Source of the DNA: Synanceia verrucosa
Lineage: Eukaryota; Chordata; Actinopteri; Perciformes; Synanceiidae
Assembly (NCBI GenBank): GCA_029721515.1
Contig: CM056550.1
Span: forward strand, 26,588,119-26,652,118
DNA: 64,000 nucleotides
Reading direction: 5' to 3'
Positions 1 to 13,800 of the stretch are shown piece after piece. The stretch's first letter is position 1; the number at the start of each line of letters is the position of its first letter. The notes beneath the pieces were generated by a model. The model did not search any database, was not told where the DNA came from, and saw only the letters and a list, made by a program, of their open reading frames with translations. Made by a program: the position numbers and the translations under genes.

Positions 1-1905
1 AGATGATGATCGAACCATTTACTCTTGATTAGTCTCCAGTCAGCCTCGTCTTTGTTCTGTTAGAAAGAATACATCTCCTTCTGGACGTGTCACTGACAGT
101 GTTTTGCAGTCAGCCTGACGATCAGTCGATATGACAAAAGTTAATCTCCCAGCCTCATTTTAAAACTTCAGCTGGAGCAGGGAATTTAACCTTGCACCAC
201 ACCAGCTGAAAGTTTAGAGACAACAGTCTGGCTGTTTTCATGCTGGGTTGGGTTTCATAATCCTTCTGCATATTAACTGACAGATGTCACTTTATATCAG
301 TGATATGTTGTGTTTTTTTCTGAGCAGTAGGGTCATGCGGTGAATAACTCGTCCTTCAACCACATGACTGAGGTTCAAGCCACCATGGCTGCAAATACTA
401 TAAACCCTGCCGGCTTTAGTGTCCTTGAGTGAGCAGTAAACAGAGAATTGATCAATAAAGTCCCATATTATTAGTTTGTCCAGGAGAACGACGTGATTAA
501 ATTTCAATCAGCATCGAGGAAAGAACTATGCATGTTATGAATTTAATAAAGCATTAGCTGTTCAGCTCAGTACTGGTGTGTGTGTGTGCTGGTTGTAAGA
601 ACTGGAAGACCTGTGATACCGACACACAGATGGTGTCATGTTATCCACCGACTGCCACATCTTCAACTCAAAGTGTAGAAAGAGAGGATTTTGATTTGAA
701 TAATACATGCCACGATACGAACATCCCTGAGGTTACTCTCCTCATCATGATAAAACATTTAACAGGGAGTGAGCGTTTAGGTGCTTAACCCTTCAGGAGA
801 TAAAGTGACAAAGAGACACCACAGCCTGACTGTTAATGTCTCTGCAAGAAGTGATAGACTTGACTGTTTCCTGGTCTGAAAAAATGGACATGAAAGATGA
901 AAATCCTGTTTTCAGTGGACTATCTTTGTATGGATGACAGTGGGTCAGTGTTTTCTTAACTGCTGTCTCACACTCTTTTCCTCTCTCATTCTCATTCTCA
1001 TTGTGACTTTCACCACACCTTCCTTTTTATTCCTTTCGTCACGCTGCCTGCTCCCCTATCACTTAAACAGTGTCATAATGCAGTGCTCTGCCAGCTTTGC
1101 GCTATGAAATGCAGCCAGGCACTCAGGCAGTTTACTCGCACGATGACTAATTCCTGTATATTTAGCTCCAGTGGAGCCTGCGGTGATAACTGAGCGGCGT
1201 CCCGGGTGAGGCTGGGTCTGGGCTTTAACGGTTGCTTTGCAGGTTAAAAAGGTCAGAGAACAGATTCAGTGCCAAGGCTAGGAGGCGTAGGGTTATGGTG
1301 ACACTTTAATGAGGCGCTGGTCTGTGAGAGAGGACGGCAGATGTCTCTCATGCTCTCACGTTTGTTGTGAGTGGAGGAAAAAGTTGAAGTTGCTTTTTGT
1401 ATATTACTCCAGAACCCATTGAGGATTCATGAAACTGAAATTTAGACTGTTAAGCGATTTTGCTCGTCAGAGAGGCCAAAGGGTTGGTGGGGGCTTTCAA
1501 AAGGGCAGCTTACATTATGCTGAGTCCAGTGATCAGAAGCCAAACTCTTTCCCAGCTGCTCCCATTAATCACCCAAATCCTCAATAAAAGCCTGGCACTA
1601 ATGAATGGGCCAGATCGAGTGAGTTACGTGTCTCCTGCTTGCTCTTTTCTCTGAAAGAGGCAATTGTCAAATGAGCATAAAAGGGAGACGAGTCACTGGT
1701 TCTCCAATACAGCGGACCACTTAAGCTGAGCAGTTTTCTATTTATAGCCGCAGCGATCATTATGTTCTTGACTGTTTTACTGATTTAAAAGCATTTTGAG
1801 GTGAAAGTCTCCTTTCATGCACACTGATTTCAAGATTGTAGTGGTTGTCACATCTCTAACTTGTTTGTTTGTGTTTGGCAGGATGTTGGATGTTGGCTTA
1901 CATAC
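1..1905. other. mss51: Last mss51 intron in the window (partial)
   Basis: I see no exon on either strand that continues the MSS51 C-terminus. The sequence is AT-rich and non-repetitive at this scale. The short open frames here show no recognisable domain. Confidence 0.6.
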
Positions 1906-2469
1906 CAGGATGAAATCCAACCACCAAATCTGGCTTGGCTGCTTCCTCTTTTTCCAGCACATCTTCCCAGAACTGGTGGTAGAGGCCCTTATAGGCGCTG
2001 ATGAAGACCCTTTTTCTGGGACCAAACGCCCTGAGGGGAGGCCTCATGAGAGGGCCGTCCACTATTTCGGGCCCCACCATGACTACCTCTATGCCCTGGT
2101 GTCCAGGGAACATTTTGGTCAGCTCATCATAGTCTGTCAGTCTGGCTCCCATGGTCTCATTGTGAGATGCTCCTGCTATGTGAACAGTGAGCGGTTTAGC
2201 GTACGGATCGAGGCCAAAATGTTGCATGGCCATCCCAACTGAGAGAATTCGAGAGAGGAACTCGCTCTGAATCCGCCATAAAGACTGTCTCAGGTCTGCA
2301 TCATCTGGTTTCGGCCTGCTGGCGTTCTTCCAAAGGCTTGTCATGTTGGCACCGGACAAGATGGCATCCAGACGTGGAGTGAGATCCCCCTGCATGGGAA
2401 GCCAGTCGTCCCAGTTCTTCACCTCAGCGGCTGACTTGGACCAGTTCTCCGTGGAGAACGGGAGGTCTC
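1906..2469 (-). CDS. mss51: mss51 coding exon 4 (core domain)
   Basis: It is 564 bp, with acceptor CAG at 2472-2470 and donor GTATGT at 1905. It encodes the conserved core after the MYND finger, from GDLPFSTENW to PDLVVGFHPG. It ends in phase 1, so a further exon is required, but none is recognisable between 1 and 1905. Confidence 0.92.
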
Positions 2470-5254
2470 CTGTGCGGGAGGCAGAACATTTATGATGGAT
2501 TTATGTGGCACATAACTGAGGACACAGTGTTGATTCCATTTATATGATGTTTGAAAAGCAATCAGTGAGATTCAAAGGCTGAGAAACTTTAATTAAAAAT
2601 TTCAAAAACACACCAGTATCGCATTGTGACTTTCTATCTGTCAGGCATTTAATATCTGCAGCTCATCCTTAACATATGCCATCTCATTAATGATGATGAA
2701 TGATTTTTTTTTGTGTTTCGTGAACTCAAAAAGCCATCAAGGCGTTTCAATTTCAGCAGCGCCGCCTTTTCATGTCTCACCAGTGAACATCAGCCACTCC
2801 ACTAGTCTGTCAATGGCCACCAGACGCAGAGTCTTGCAGACCTTTTTATGCTGAGGCCAGTCCTTTCTCTGACAGTCTTTGGTGCAGTAGTACACATTCA
2901 AGCACCTGAGAGGGAGAGACGGGGGGGAAAGCAATGCTGAGAGATTTAAAAAAAAAAAAAAAAAAAGCCATAGAGGTTGAAAAAAGGAGCGCTTTGACAT
3001 TAAATTTTACACCCTCCACTTTATATTCCCTTAGAATAAGTTCTGATGACTTTGGTGACCCTTTGACCTTTCATCCATATTGCCACAAACAGGTCAAAAG
3101 CTTGGTTTTCTAATGACATTCCCATCAGTCTCAGCTATAGGCCAGTTTGTGTTTACTACAGAGTGGTAAATGTTAGCATGCTAACACGCTAAACATAGAC
3201 GTGAACGCCTCGCTAGTGTTATCATTGGTAGCATGCTAACATGCTAAACATAGATGGTGAATACCTTGCTAGAATTATCATTGTTAGCATGCTAACATGC
3301 TAAACTTAGATGGTGAACACCTCGCTAGTGTTATCATTGTTAGCATGCTAACACGCTAAACATAGATAGTGAATACCTTGCTAGTATTGTCATTGTTAGC
3401 ATGCTAACATGCTAAACATAGATGGCGAACACCTTACTACTATTATCATTGTTAGCATGCTACCACGCTTAACATAGATGGTGAACACTTCACACCTCGC
3501 TAGTGTTATCATTGTGAGCATGCCATGTAAGCATGCTAATGTTAGCATTAGCTCAAAGCATTGCTATGGCTGCAGTGGACTATGAGTGGAATATGCATGA
3601 ATTATATTTAATTATATAAAATTATAACCTGAACATGAGTGAATATTATTTACGAAGTATGCATCAGTGATGTTTGTGTCTGAATTACCTCACCGACCAT
3701 AATAATATGGGTGCAATGTATAAAGTCCCATGTTTGCCACCTTAACATCCTCTGAATATTATAATCCTTGAAATCTACATCATAATATTTGCAAATGAAT
3801 TTTCTTTGGACAGTATCTTTCAATCTGCACTTGAATCACCCCCCTCCATTTAGTTAAGTTTACATCAAGATGATAGGACCCTGGGAATATGTGGATGACG
3901 CCCAATAGGGATAGAGTATCTTGTTTGTTCATAAATAGCATCTTACGTTCATCTAGAAACTGTTGGCTTTCTCACTGGGTTCACTCATGACACTGAAAAT
4001 TAAGTCTGTCCTGTTTAAGGCAACAGCTGCCAAGAACAGCCACCATAGGTAGAGGCTGGAATTCATTGCTGGTTATATGACCACTTTGTGTGGATGTGGG
4101 CTTTTGTGTTGTTGCACACTTTAAGTGGCGGGGTAATGTGTTGGATTAGAGGTCTGACAGCCAGTGCCAGTTGGTGCTTGGGGAGACTATATCACTTTAC
4201 CTTGCAATCATTTGCAGCCTTTGAGGCACATGCATTTACATAAAATCATTTATCAGCCCACCACTTGTTCTGTCATGGCACACCTTAGACGTGCTAATCC
4301 CCAAAAAGAGGTTTGCAAAGAGGGACAAGACAAGGTGAGAAACCACAGGTGCCCTTGAAAGGTAAAGTATACGACACAGTATTCTGCTGGTGATAATTGT
4401 CAGATGTCAAAGGCCTTAAGGGGTTTACTTGTCAGGGTTTTTTTTTCTATTTGCTCCTACTGCTGATGTTTCTGAGAGAGGCAGTGACAGCTGAGAGTTT
4501 AAGAAGCACACATGCAAGACTCAGAGAGTGATAAAAAGAGAGACGCAAATAGAAAAATGAGGCGTAAAAACAATGAGGCAACATACTGCACTCTACTCCT
4601 CCTCCTCCTCGAAATACACTTTGTGATTCATTATGAGCTGCTGCTCTTAACAATAAACAATCAGGGGGTTTAGGTATATTTGCCTCATCCCCTCTGCACC
4701 CACACCTTAGTGACAACAGCAACTGGTAATACTTCAGACATGACAGTTATTGGTCAAACATGCTGCCAGAGTGATGATGGATCTGATCTGAGGATGGTGT
4801 AGGTTTCAGCAGCTTAAAATATTCAGAGCGATTACTGTTAATCTGCGTTAATGCACTCACTTCACGCAGCGTTTCAGGGCCTGACCCTCTGCGAGGTGCT
4901 CTGGGAGTTTGTTGCAGCTCGTGCAGAACTGGAAGGTCTCTTCCATCTTCCTGAACATCTCCTTGTAGTTGCGGAAGGAGACCCCTTTAGCCTTTCCCTC
5001 GACGGCAGCCCTCATTAGAATCAGGAGGAAGTACACGTTATCACGCTGATCGCATACAGTACACGCCATATAAACAAGTCAGGGTGCAGCTTTTACCTGT
5101 ATTCTCCATAGTCCTTCATGTTGAGCTTGTTGAGAATCACCTTAGAGAGTCCAGGAACACCTGAGTCCAGAGAGTAAAAGCCAGAGAGGACAGAAGAGAC
5201 GCTGTCATTCCTTGGGGCATCAGGCAGTGGGAGCGCTGGGATCTGGGATGCCAT
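1906..5254 (-). CDS. mss51: MSS51 mitochondrial translational activator homologue (MYND zinc finger), 3' end missing
   Basis: Four exons join in phase: 5254-5097, 5010-4861, 2905-2781 and 2469-1906. They give 332 residues plus one base. The order matches vertebrate MSS51 (ZMYND17) as I know it: an N-terminal GFYSLDSGVPGLS block (about 25-37), a MYND zinc finger at about 82-126 (Cys82, 85, 101, 104, 110, 114, His122, Cys126), then the family core with LVAIDRLVEWLMFTG, HIAGASHNETMGAR, YDELTKMFPGHQG and PDLVVGFHPG. MYND fingers bind proline-rich partners. MSS51 is muscle-enriched, mitochondria-associated and linked to TGF-beta-responsive energy metabolism (family knowledge). The start is the first ATG of an exon with a good acceptor at 5274/5275, so the 5'UTR is probably split. 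The last exon ends in phase 1 at a GTATGT donor, and the remaining C-terminus, roughly 100-120 residues by comparison with the human protein, lies left of the window. capn15 lies upstream on the same strand. Confidence 0.93.
2781..2905 (-). CDS. mss51: mss51 coding exon 3 (MYND finger second half)
   Basis: It is 125 bp and encodes CLNVYYCTKDCQRKDWPQHK and on to VEWLMFTG. The pattern C-x5-C-x3-C-x7-H-x3-C completes the MYND finger. The acceptor follows a pyrimidine-rich tract ending CAG (2908-2906), and the donor is GTGAGA at 2780. Confidence 0.92.
3172..3550. repeat. 56-bp minisatellite, about six units
   Basis: Six units begin near 3172, 3228, 3283, 3339, 3395 and 3451, with a partial unit near 3514. 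Each opens with TTAGCATGCTAAC, a near-palindrome centred on GCATGC, followed by a variable middle (AAACATAGATGGTGAA) and TCGCTAGTGTTATCATTG. The sixth unit carries a short insertion. It lies inside mss51 intron 3, between the exons at 4861 and 2905. Confidence 0.9.
4861..5010 (-). CDS. mss51: mss51 coding exon 2 (start of MYND finger)
   Basis: It is 150 bp, entered and left with two bases of a codon. It encodes residues 53-103, including FRNYKEMFRKMEETFQFCTSC, the first half of the MYND finger. The acceptor AG is at 5012-5011 and the donor GTGAGT at 4860. Confidence 0.9.
5097..5254 (-). CDS. mss51: mss51 first coding exon
   Basis: This exon encodes residues 1-52 plus two bases of Arg53. It begins with MASQIPALPLPDAP and carries the family's GFYSLDSGVPGLSKVILNKLNMKDYGEY block. 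The donor is CAG|GTAAAA at 5096-5095. An acceptor at 5275-5276 leaves 20 bases of 5'UTR in the exon, so a non-coding exon must lie further upstream; I could not place it. Confidence 0.88.
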
Positions 5255-5274
5255 GACGTGGCCTTCAAGCTCCA

Positions 5275-7990
<2,716 letters not shown>

Positions 7991-8028
7991 TCATCAGAGT
8001 TCCTTTTTTTCAGCATTAGGTTTCTTAT

Positions 8029-8034
8029 TTTATT
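8029..8034 (-). terminator. capn15: Candidate polyadenylation signal of capn15
   Basis: AATAAA on the minus strand, the first one seen about 2.6 kb after the stop codon. Backup copies occur at 7886-7891 and 7736-7741. Confidence 0.45.
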
Positions 8035-8187
8035 TCTAATATCATAAGTTCAGTATTTTTTTTTTTTTTTTACAAGTTTAAAAGATTTTTTTCAGTCAGT
8101 TTATCTTATGTGTGGCTTAAGTTTGCAGTCTGTACAATTTACAAAGAGGGAACCAGACGAAGGAGAGGAGAGAGAAGGCGTGAGCGA

Positions 8188-8206
8188 CCGGCAGCAGGGG
8201 GCGCCG
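8188..8206 (+). promoter_or_regulatory. CTCF-like motif in the capn15 3' region
   Basis: The core GCAGCAGGGGGCGCC closely fits the vertebrate CTCF consensus (CCASYAGRKGGCR). It stands in a short GC-rich island within AT-rich DNA, between capn15 and mss51. Binding is inferred from the motif only. Confidence 0.4.
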
Positions 8207-10628
8207 CCGACGCACAGAAGAGTCACCACCACAACTTCACAGAAGAGGAGTAGGTTCAAGAGCCAAAATGACAATTATGACGAGTAAACACAGTAACAAA
8301 AAAACCCAAACAAACACAAAATGTCATGTAAATGTAAAGCGATCCAGCGGTGACACTGAAGCCTGAGGTGCCTCCACATTTCATGTGTTTCAGTGCAGGT
8401 TTGTTAAAACTCAAACCAGAGCTGTGCCATTTCTTCACCTGTCTCACCTCAGTCCAGTGCTCAGCACAACTCATTTGACAACAGGCCTGCAAATCACTTG
8501 TACGAATAAATTAAAGGTCACAGCTGCTTGGCTGCGACCTGGCACCCACTCACATGGGGGACAGACAGACATGTGAAAAGTGGTCATCACACGCTACGTG
8601 TCTTTGGAAAACATATTTACAGCTACTTCAGCTTGCAGCAGATGACAGTGCCATCAGTCGTTGTTGTGCAGAATAAGCAAGACTGCGAGCGTACGGGACG
8701 CTGCTCTGCCACTTGCCATGAACGCCACAGACAGAAAAGAACGACGCTCATGAGATGATGCGTGTTTCAGCACTTTTCTGTAACTGAGCTGAAGTCCTGA
8801 ACAGAATCACATCAAGGACCTTTAGTATTTAGACTCTGAGCCATCTTAACAAATAAAATTGCATTTTTTCTCCTGAACAATCATTCATTGTTTGAGTGCT
8901 TTCAGCTTTCAAGTTTTTCTCCATTTCACTACACAACACCTCAGCAGTGACGCGAACAACAGTGTACCGCCTTAGTCTTCCCCAGCCGTCTCTGATAAAA
9001 CATCTGTGTTGCCATGGTGAGGACTGAAAGGTCCTTAGTGAAGCAGGGGTAATGGCTTTGACACTGGAGAAATTGGAGCGAACGAGCGGGCGGGGCCCAG
9101 CTGCAGACATCCCCATCATTTGAAACTATTTTCTGTGTCACAACAAGTCTCAGGGTCCCTTCTCTCTCTCTCTCGTTATGCGCGCATGCCGTCTGACAAA
9201 ATGGTAATTTGTTATAACACGAGGAGTCTGTGCTTGTCGCTGTGGGAGGATGGCCCAGATGCTCGCGCTGCACCCAAGCAAACAAAAAACTGGTCCCTGA
9301 CCTCCCAAAGTAAACTCAGCGGCTCTTTGTGAGAGCTCCCCAATGGCAAAGTGACTGTTCAAACAGCAACTAGCTCCTCTGGCACTCCCTAAGTACACCA
9401 AAGTGTCGATCAAAACACTGGCAAAGTGTGAGAAATGGATAAATACTTGCTGACCTTCAGTACCAAGTATTTGGGGTGTCACAGCCCAAGAGAGCAAGAA
9501 TTAATTCACTCTATCTGAAGAGGGGAGCAGCTCCCAAAGTATGAATTTATGTGTGAAGATATAAACTGACTGGATGAGAAAAAACAGCGTGCCCGAGGGG
9601 TAAACTACAAAGCTGGTCATGTAATGACTCGCCTGCAGCGCTCAGACCCCAGACAGCAGCTGAGTGAAAATGAATTAAAGTAAGCAAGAGGAAGGAAAAA
9701 GGAGGTATGGTGTTTGTTTCTCTTTAGGGAACAAAAAAAACAGAATTGTGTTTGCCTATCGAAACACAAGAGTGGGAAATCTATTATGTGTTAGTATTTC
9801 AAGATAAATCCTCTCTACACCACAGCTTGGCTAGTTTACAGACAGATGCTATTTCAGATTGAGCCTGCTCTGCACATCATGGGTTTGGTCCTGAGCTAGA
9901 GAGAGCAGAACACACAGTACAGTATGAAGGATGGCTTTTTCTATGACCTCAAAAACACAAATACGGACAAGCCGTGTATAAAACAAGTAAGACCGGCGTG
10001 TTATCTGGACTAATAAAAAAAACTTGTACGACTATGAGTGGAACTAGAGTGATGGTTTGGCTCATTAAGTACCATGCTGAGGACTGGCCGAGATAAACGT
10101 CTCCTGCTTCCTCAGCTGTCCTTGTGGGGTAAGTGTCTGATCGCTGCAGGTGACTGGCTCATAGTTTGTGGGCCAGTTAATGGCTCAGTAGTTAAACGGC
10201 GCTCCGCCCTGACTTCAGTGAAGAAAGGAGAGGACATCCGCTCCACATACAGCGCTCGTACCAAGAAAGGTCCAGAATATGAAGTAGTCCCAACTGGATC
10301 CTCTCAGGTGCCTGGGTAAAGAAATAGTTTTGGAAGTTAGTCCAGGTCACTCCATGTGGCCCGCTTCCCTCGTTTCATCCTGACATGGCACATCCGCTTG
10401 GCGAGTGAGAGAGGAGCGCGAGGGCTGGATGAAGCAGTGATGGAGCATCAGCAGGACGGCACGTCAAAAATGCTGCCTGGTTATGCTTTTACATTCAGGT
10501 GTGTTTAAACACCTTTCTCCACGGTTCTGGCCTGCACACGCCACTCACCCTCCCTCGCCTGGTTTTCCAGTGGTCTGACAGTTCATTGGGTAATAGTCTG
10601 TGTGTGTGTGCGAGGTGGTGGGCGGTGG

Positions 10629-10806
10629 TCATAGCGGCCTGGGCCGGTGCAGGCCGTCAATGTCTGGAGTGAGCTGGGGGCTGTGGGTGGCCTTGGTGGG
10701 GGTCCAGTCCCCCAGGGTGGCCTGGGCTGCCTTGCGGTGAGCCAGGCGGTGGGTGATGGAGAAGCCGGCGTTTCCTTCCAGCTGTGAAAGCACCACCAGC
10801 ACCTGC
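10629..10806 (-). CDS. capn15: capn15 last coding exon and stop
   Basis: It is 178 bp and encodes residues 1086-1144: QVLVVLSQLEGNAGFSITHR, then AHRKAAQATLGDW and HSPQLTPDIDGLHRPRPL, ending TGA at 10631-10629. Acceptor CTGCAG at 10809-10807. Confidence 0.95.
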
Positions 10807-13800
10807 CTGCAGGGGGAGACAGAAAGAGGTTCAGATCACACACTGACCGTTACCATACAAATATGGTGTTTTCATGTTGAGCATAGGGAAGTGTTTCATT
10901 TCAGCGTAATTCATATTATCCTTTTCCCTGATCTTCAGCCGACCAATATCTTTACCCCACTCCACATTCCCATCAGTAGAAACAAATATGACTAAGTTCA
11001 GAGATTTTTGATGTTACCATCTTTTTTTGGCATAATAAATCTCACAAGGGAAGACTGAAAAAAATACATACCCAGGTTGAGGAAAAAAATACCCTGCTCT
11101 CCCGCAAAAAAAGTCTGACTTAAATTTTTTTTTCAGACTAATAATTAATGTTCACTGATGTCGGCACTGTTTATTAGCTAGTCAGCACTTTCGAGTAGCT
11201 TGTTTTTCTTATTCAGTGAAATGAAATGAAAGTAAAAACTCACTTTTTTGACTGTGTTATTCACACTTCCACAGTCTTAAGGACATCCTGTTAAGTGCTT
11301 CTACTTATGCACTGATTATATAATAGCAAGTGAAAAACATCAGGAAATAAGTTGTGTTTTTATCAAGTGAACAGACATAATCTTCTTGTTAGATGAGAGA
11401 AAACTCCATTAAAAGACATGATGGTCCTCATGCTTGGTGACTTTTTACAGTTTCCCATTATGTGTGGGACATAACTTCGGGGTGATAAGGCTGTAAATTT
11501 ACATTAATGCACACTGTAATGTGTCTGTACGAGTGAAACATTCATAGAGTGGATGTCCAAAGAACGTAAAATTCAGATAAACCTAATGATGTGTGACTTG
11601 CTCCAGCGTGCAGCATTTCACAGATGGGTGTGAGTGTGCAGTACTTTACAGGTCTTTGGCTATAAGAACAGGCTCCAACAGAAAACAAAGGCAGCTCTAA
11701 CTGTGCTGAGACCAGCCTAAGGTAGATTATTAAGAAACACGGAGCGCTAATCCTCTGGGATCACTGCTGTTTATAGGAGCGTGGATGTGTGTACAGATAT
11801 AATCGTCTAAATGGGCGGATGTTTGCTGCACCTGTACCAAATATTCCCAAAGCATTTAATCTGTTCGCTTGCAATCTATTCAGGTTCTTTGGAGAAATCT
11901 GAGATTTCAGAGTCGTGTGTATGTGGGGAAGAGAGAAGGGTGTGTACCTATGCAAAGGCGGTACACTGTCGATGGTCTTGAGGCTGCCGCGCGTGGACAC
12001 CACATTGAAGCTGTCAGTGCAGTCGCAGGAGACGTGGAGGTAGTATTTGGGGTGGCGGTTCTCCACCACCACGATGAGCCCTGCCCAGCCGTGGGTCAGG
12101 TAGTAGCACGTCATGCCCTCACGACCCTGAGAACACACAAATGACGTGAAAGATGTTTGTGTTGTTTGTGACGTAGCAGGGACAGCTTGTGTCTTAAAGG
12201 GTGACTATCGCTGTACTCCAGCTGAAATGAAATCAAAGATAACACTGAGCGCCGCTATCTGTGCGAGCAAGACTCCTTCCATAACGTCAGATAATAACAA
12301 TCAAAGAGCGAGCACTTTTACTGGACATAAATGACGGTGCCAGCTTGACCTGATGGCTCCATAATGCAGCCAGAGTGCAGCTGCCGTCTGGAGAGCGCTC
12401 CCTTAATGTCGTACCCATTTCAATGATTGCTGTCCCTATTAGCCACTTAGATATGACAGCATAAAAAAAAATATGACCCAGATTGAAAAACACTTAAGTT
12501 ACCTCTTAAATATCTGTCCAAAAATAAAAATAAGAAGTCCTGTTCTTTTGAAGGAGCAGTGGCTGTGAAAAATACTGTTCAGTTATTATGTAGCTGCACT
12601 GGAGTACTTCAATATGGTGTTAAACTGCTTTTAAGACTGCATTCACAATAGCAACTCTCCACGAAGGCAAGATGTCTTTCATCTCTTGGGCAGTGACTGC
12701 TCATCTCTCTTTTGGGGCCTGTAATTGCAGCAAAGTGAACACGAGTGCAGCTAAACTGCTTTAGCTGCTGTCATTTAGCCGCTGTCCAATGGACCAGTAC
12801 AGGCATTCCAGTAATCCCACTATCACCCAGTAACACATGTATGTGCTCCTAATCCAAATCTTTTGTTTTCATGACAGCTCATATTACTTATTAATAAGCC
12901 CCCTTCCATCCTAAATAAAAAAATCTTTTTTAAAACATGAGTGTTTGTGTAGCAGCTGTCGTGCACTCGTGGCCCACCTGCTGTGAGCGCTGAATTCCTG
13001 GAGAGCTGAAGAGTTGAATGATTTAACAGCGATGATCTCAAGTGTTTAAAAAGCTCTGTCATGCTGTAAAATACCAGCCAGTGTGACAGCACTTTCAGGA
13101 AAGTACTGTTCAGGAGAGCCAGAATAATTTACTGTGAGCGGCTGTGTGTGTGTGGGCCATAAAGCCAGAATAGGATTCGGGACACGGCTAAGAAAATCTA
13201 ACGTGTTGTCTCAGTGGCTTACGGCTTCACAGACATTATGCTCAAACTGTGAGTGTGTGTCTATACTGTGTCTCACCTCGTGTCTTTCGCCTTTGTTTTC
13301 CGTGAGGAGGATGATGGCGTCGGCCAGCGTGGTAGCCATCGCCTCCACCTGCTCCACCATCACCTGTCTGGAGCTGTAGATGGCGAGGATGTAGCCGGGG
13401 AAGTCTTGGCTGGGCCGCCGTGCTGCTCCGCTGGTAGGACTGGAGACTGCAGGACAGAAATATACTTTTGAGGACAAAGATGCTTTTATTGGTCATATAC
13501 ATACAAGTTCATACATGAAATGTTCCTCCTGCGTTTACATCCCTTAGCCTAAGGGAGCAGTAAGCTGCTATGCAAAGCGCCTGATGAGCAACTAGTGTGT
13601 GAAGTGTATCAACACTCGGTATGAACAAACAACACGTACACTGCAAAAAAAAAAAAAAAAAGAAAGGGGGGGTGTCTAAAAACAAAAAAAAAAATAAAAA
13701 AAATAAAAACACTAAATCTGAGGGAAAAGGTCCTTAAACAAAATTACCTGTCCATGCAGCGAGATAATTTCACTGGACAAGATTTCTTGAATTAAGATTG

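Larger units (their letters stand above)
8010..10628 (-). other. capn15: Probable capn15 3'UTR
   Basis: It follows the capn15 stop codon at 10631-10629. The first AATAAA on the minus strand after the stop that I found is at 8034-8029, with two more at 7891-7886 and 7741-7736. This suggests a 3'UTR of about 2.6-2.9 kb. No splice pattern or coding frame is evident. The exact cleavage site is inferred. Confidence 0.5.
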
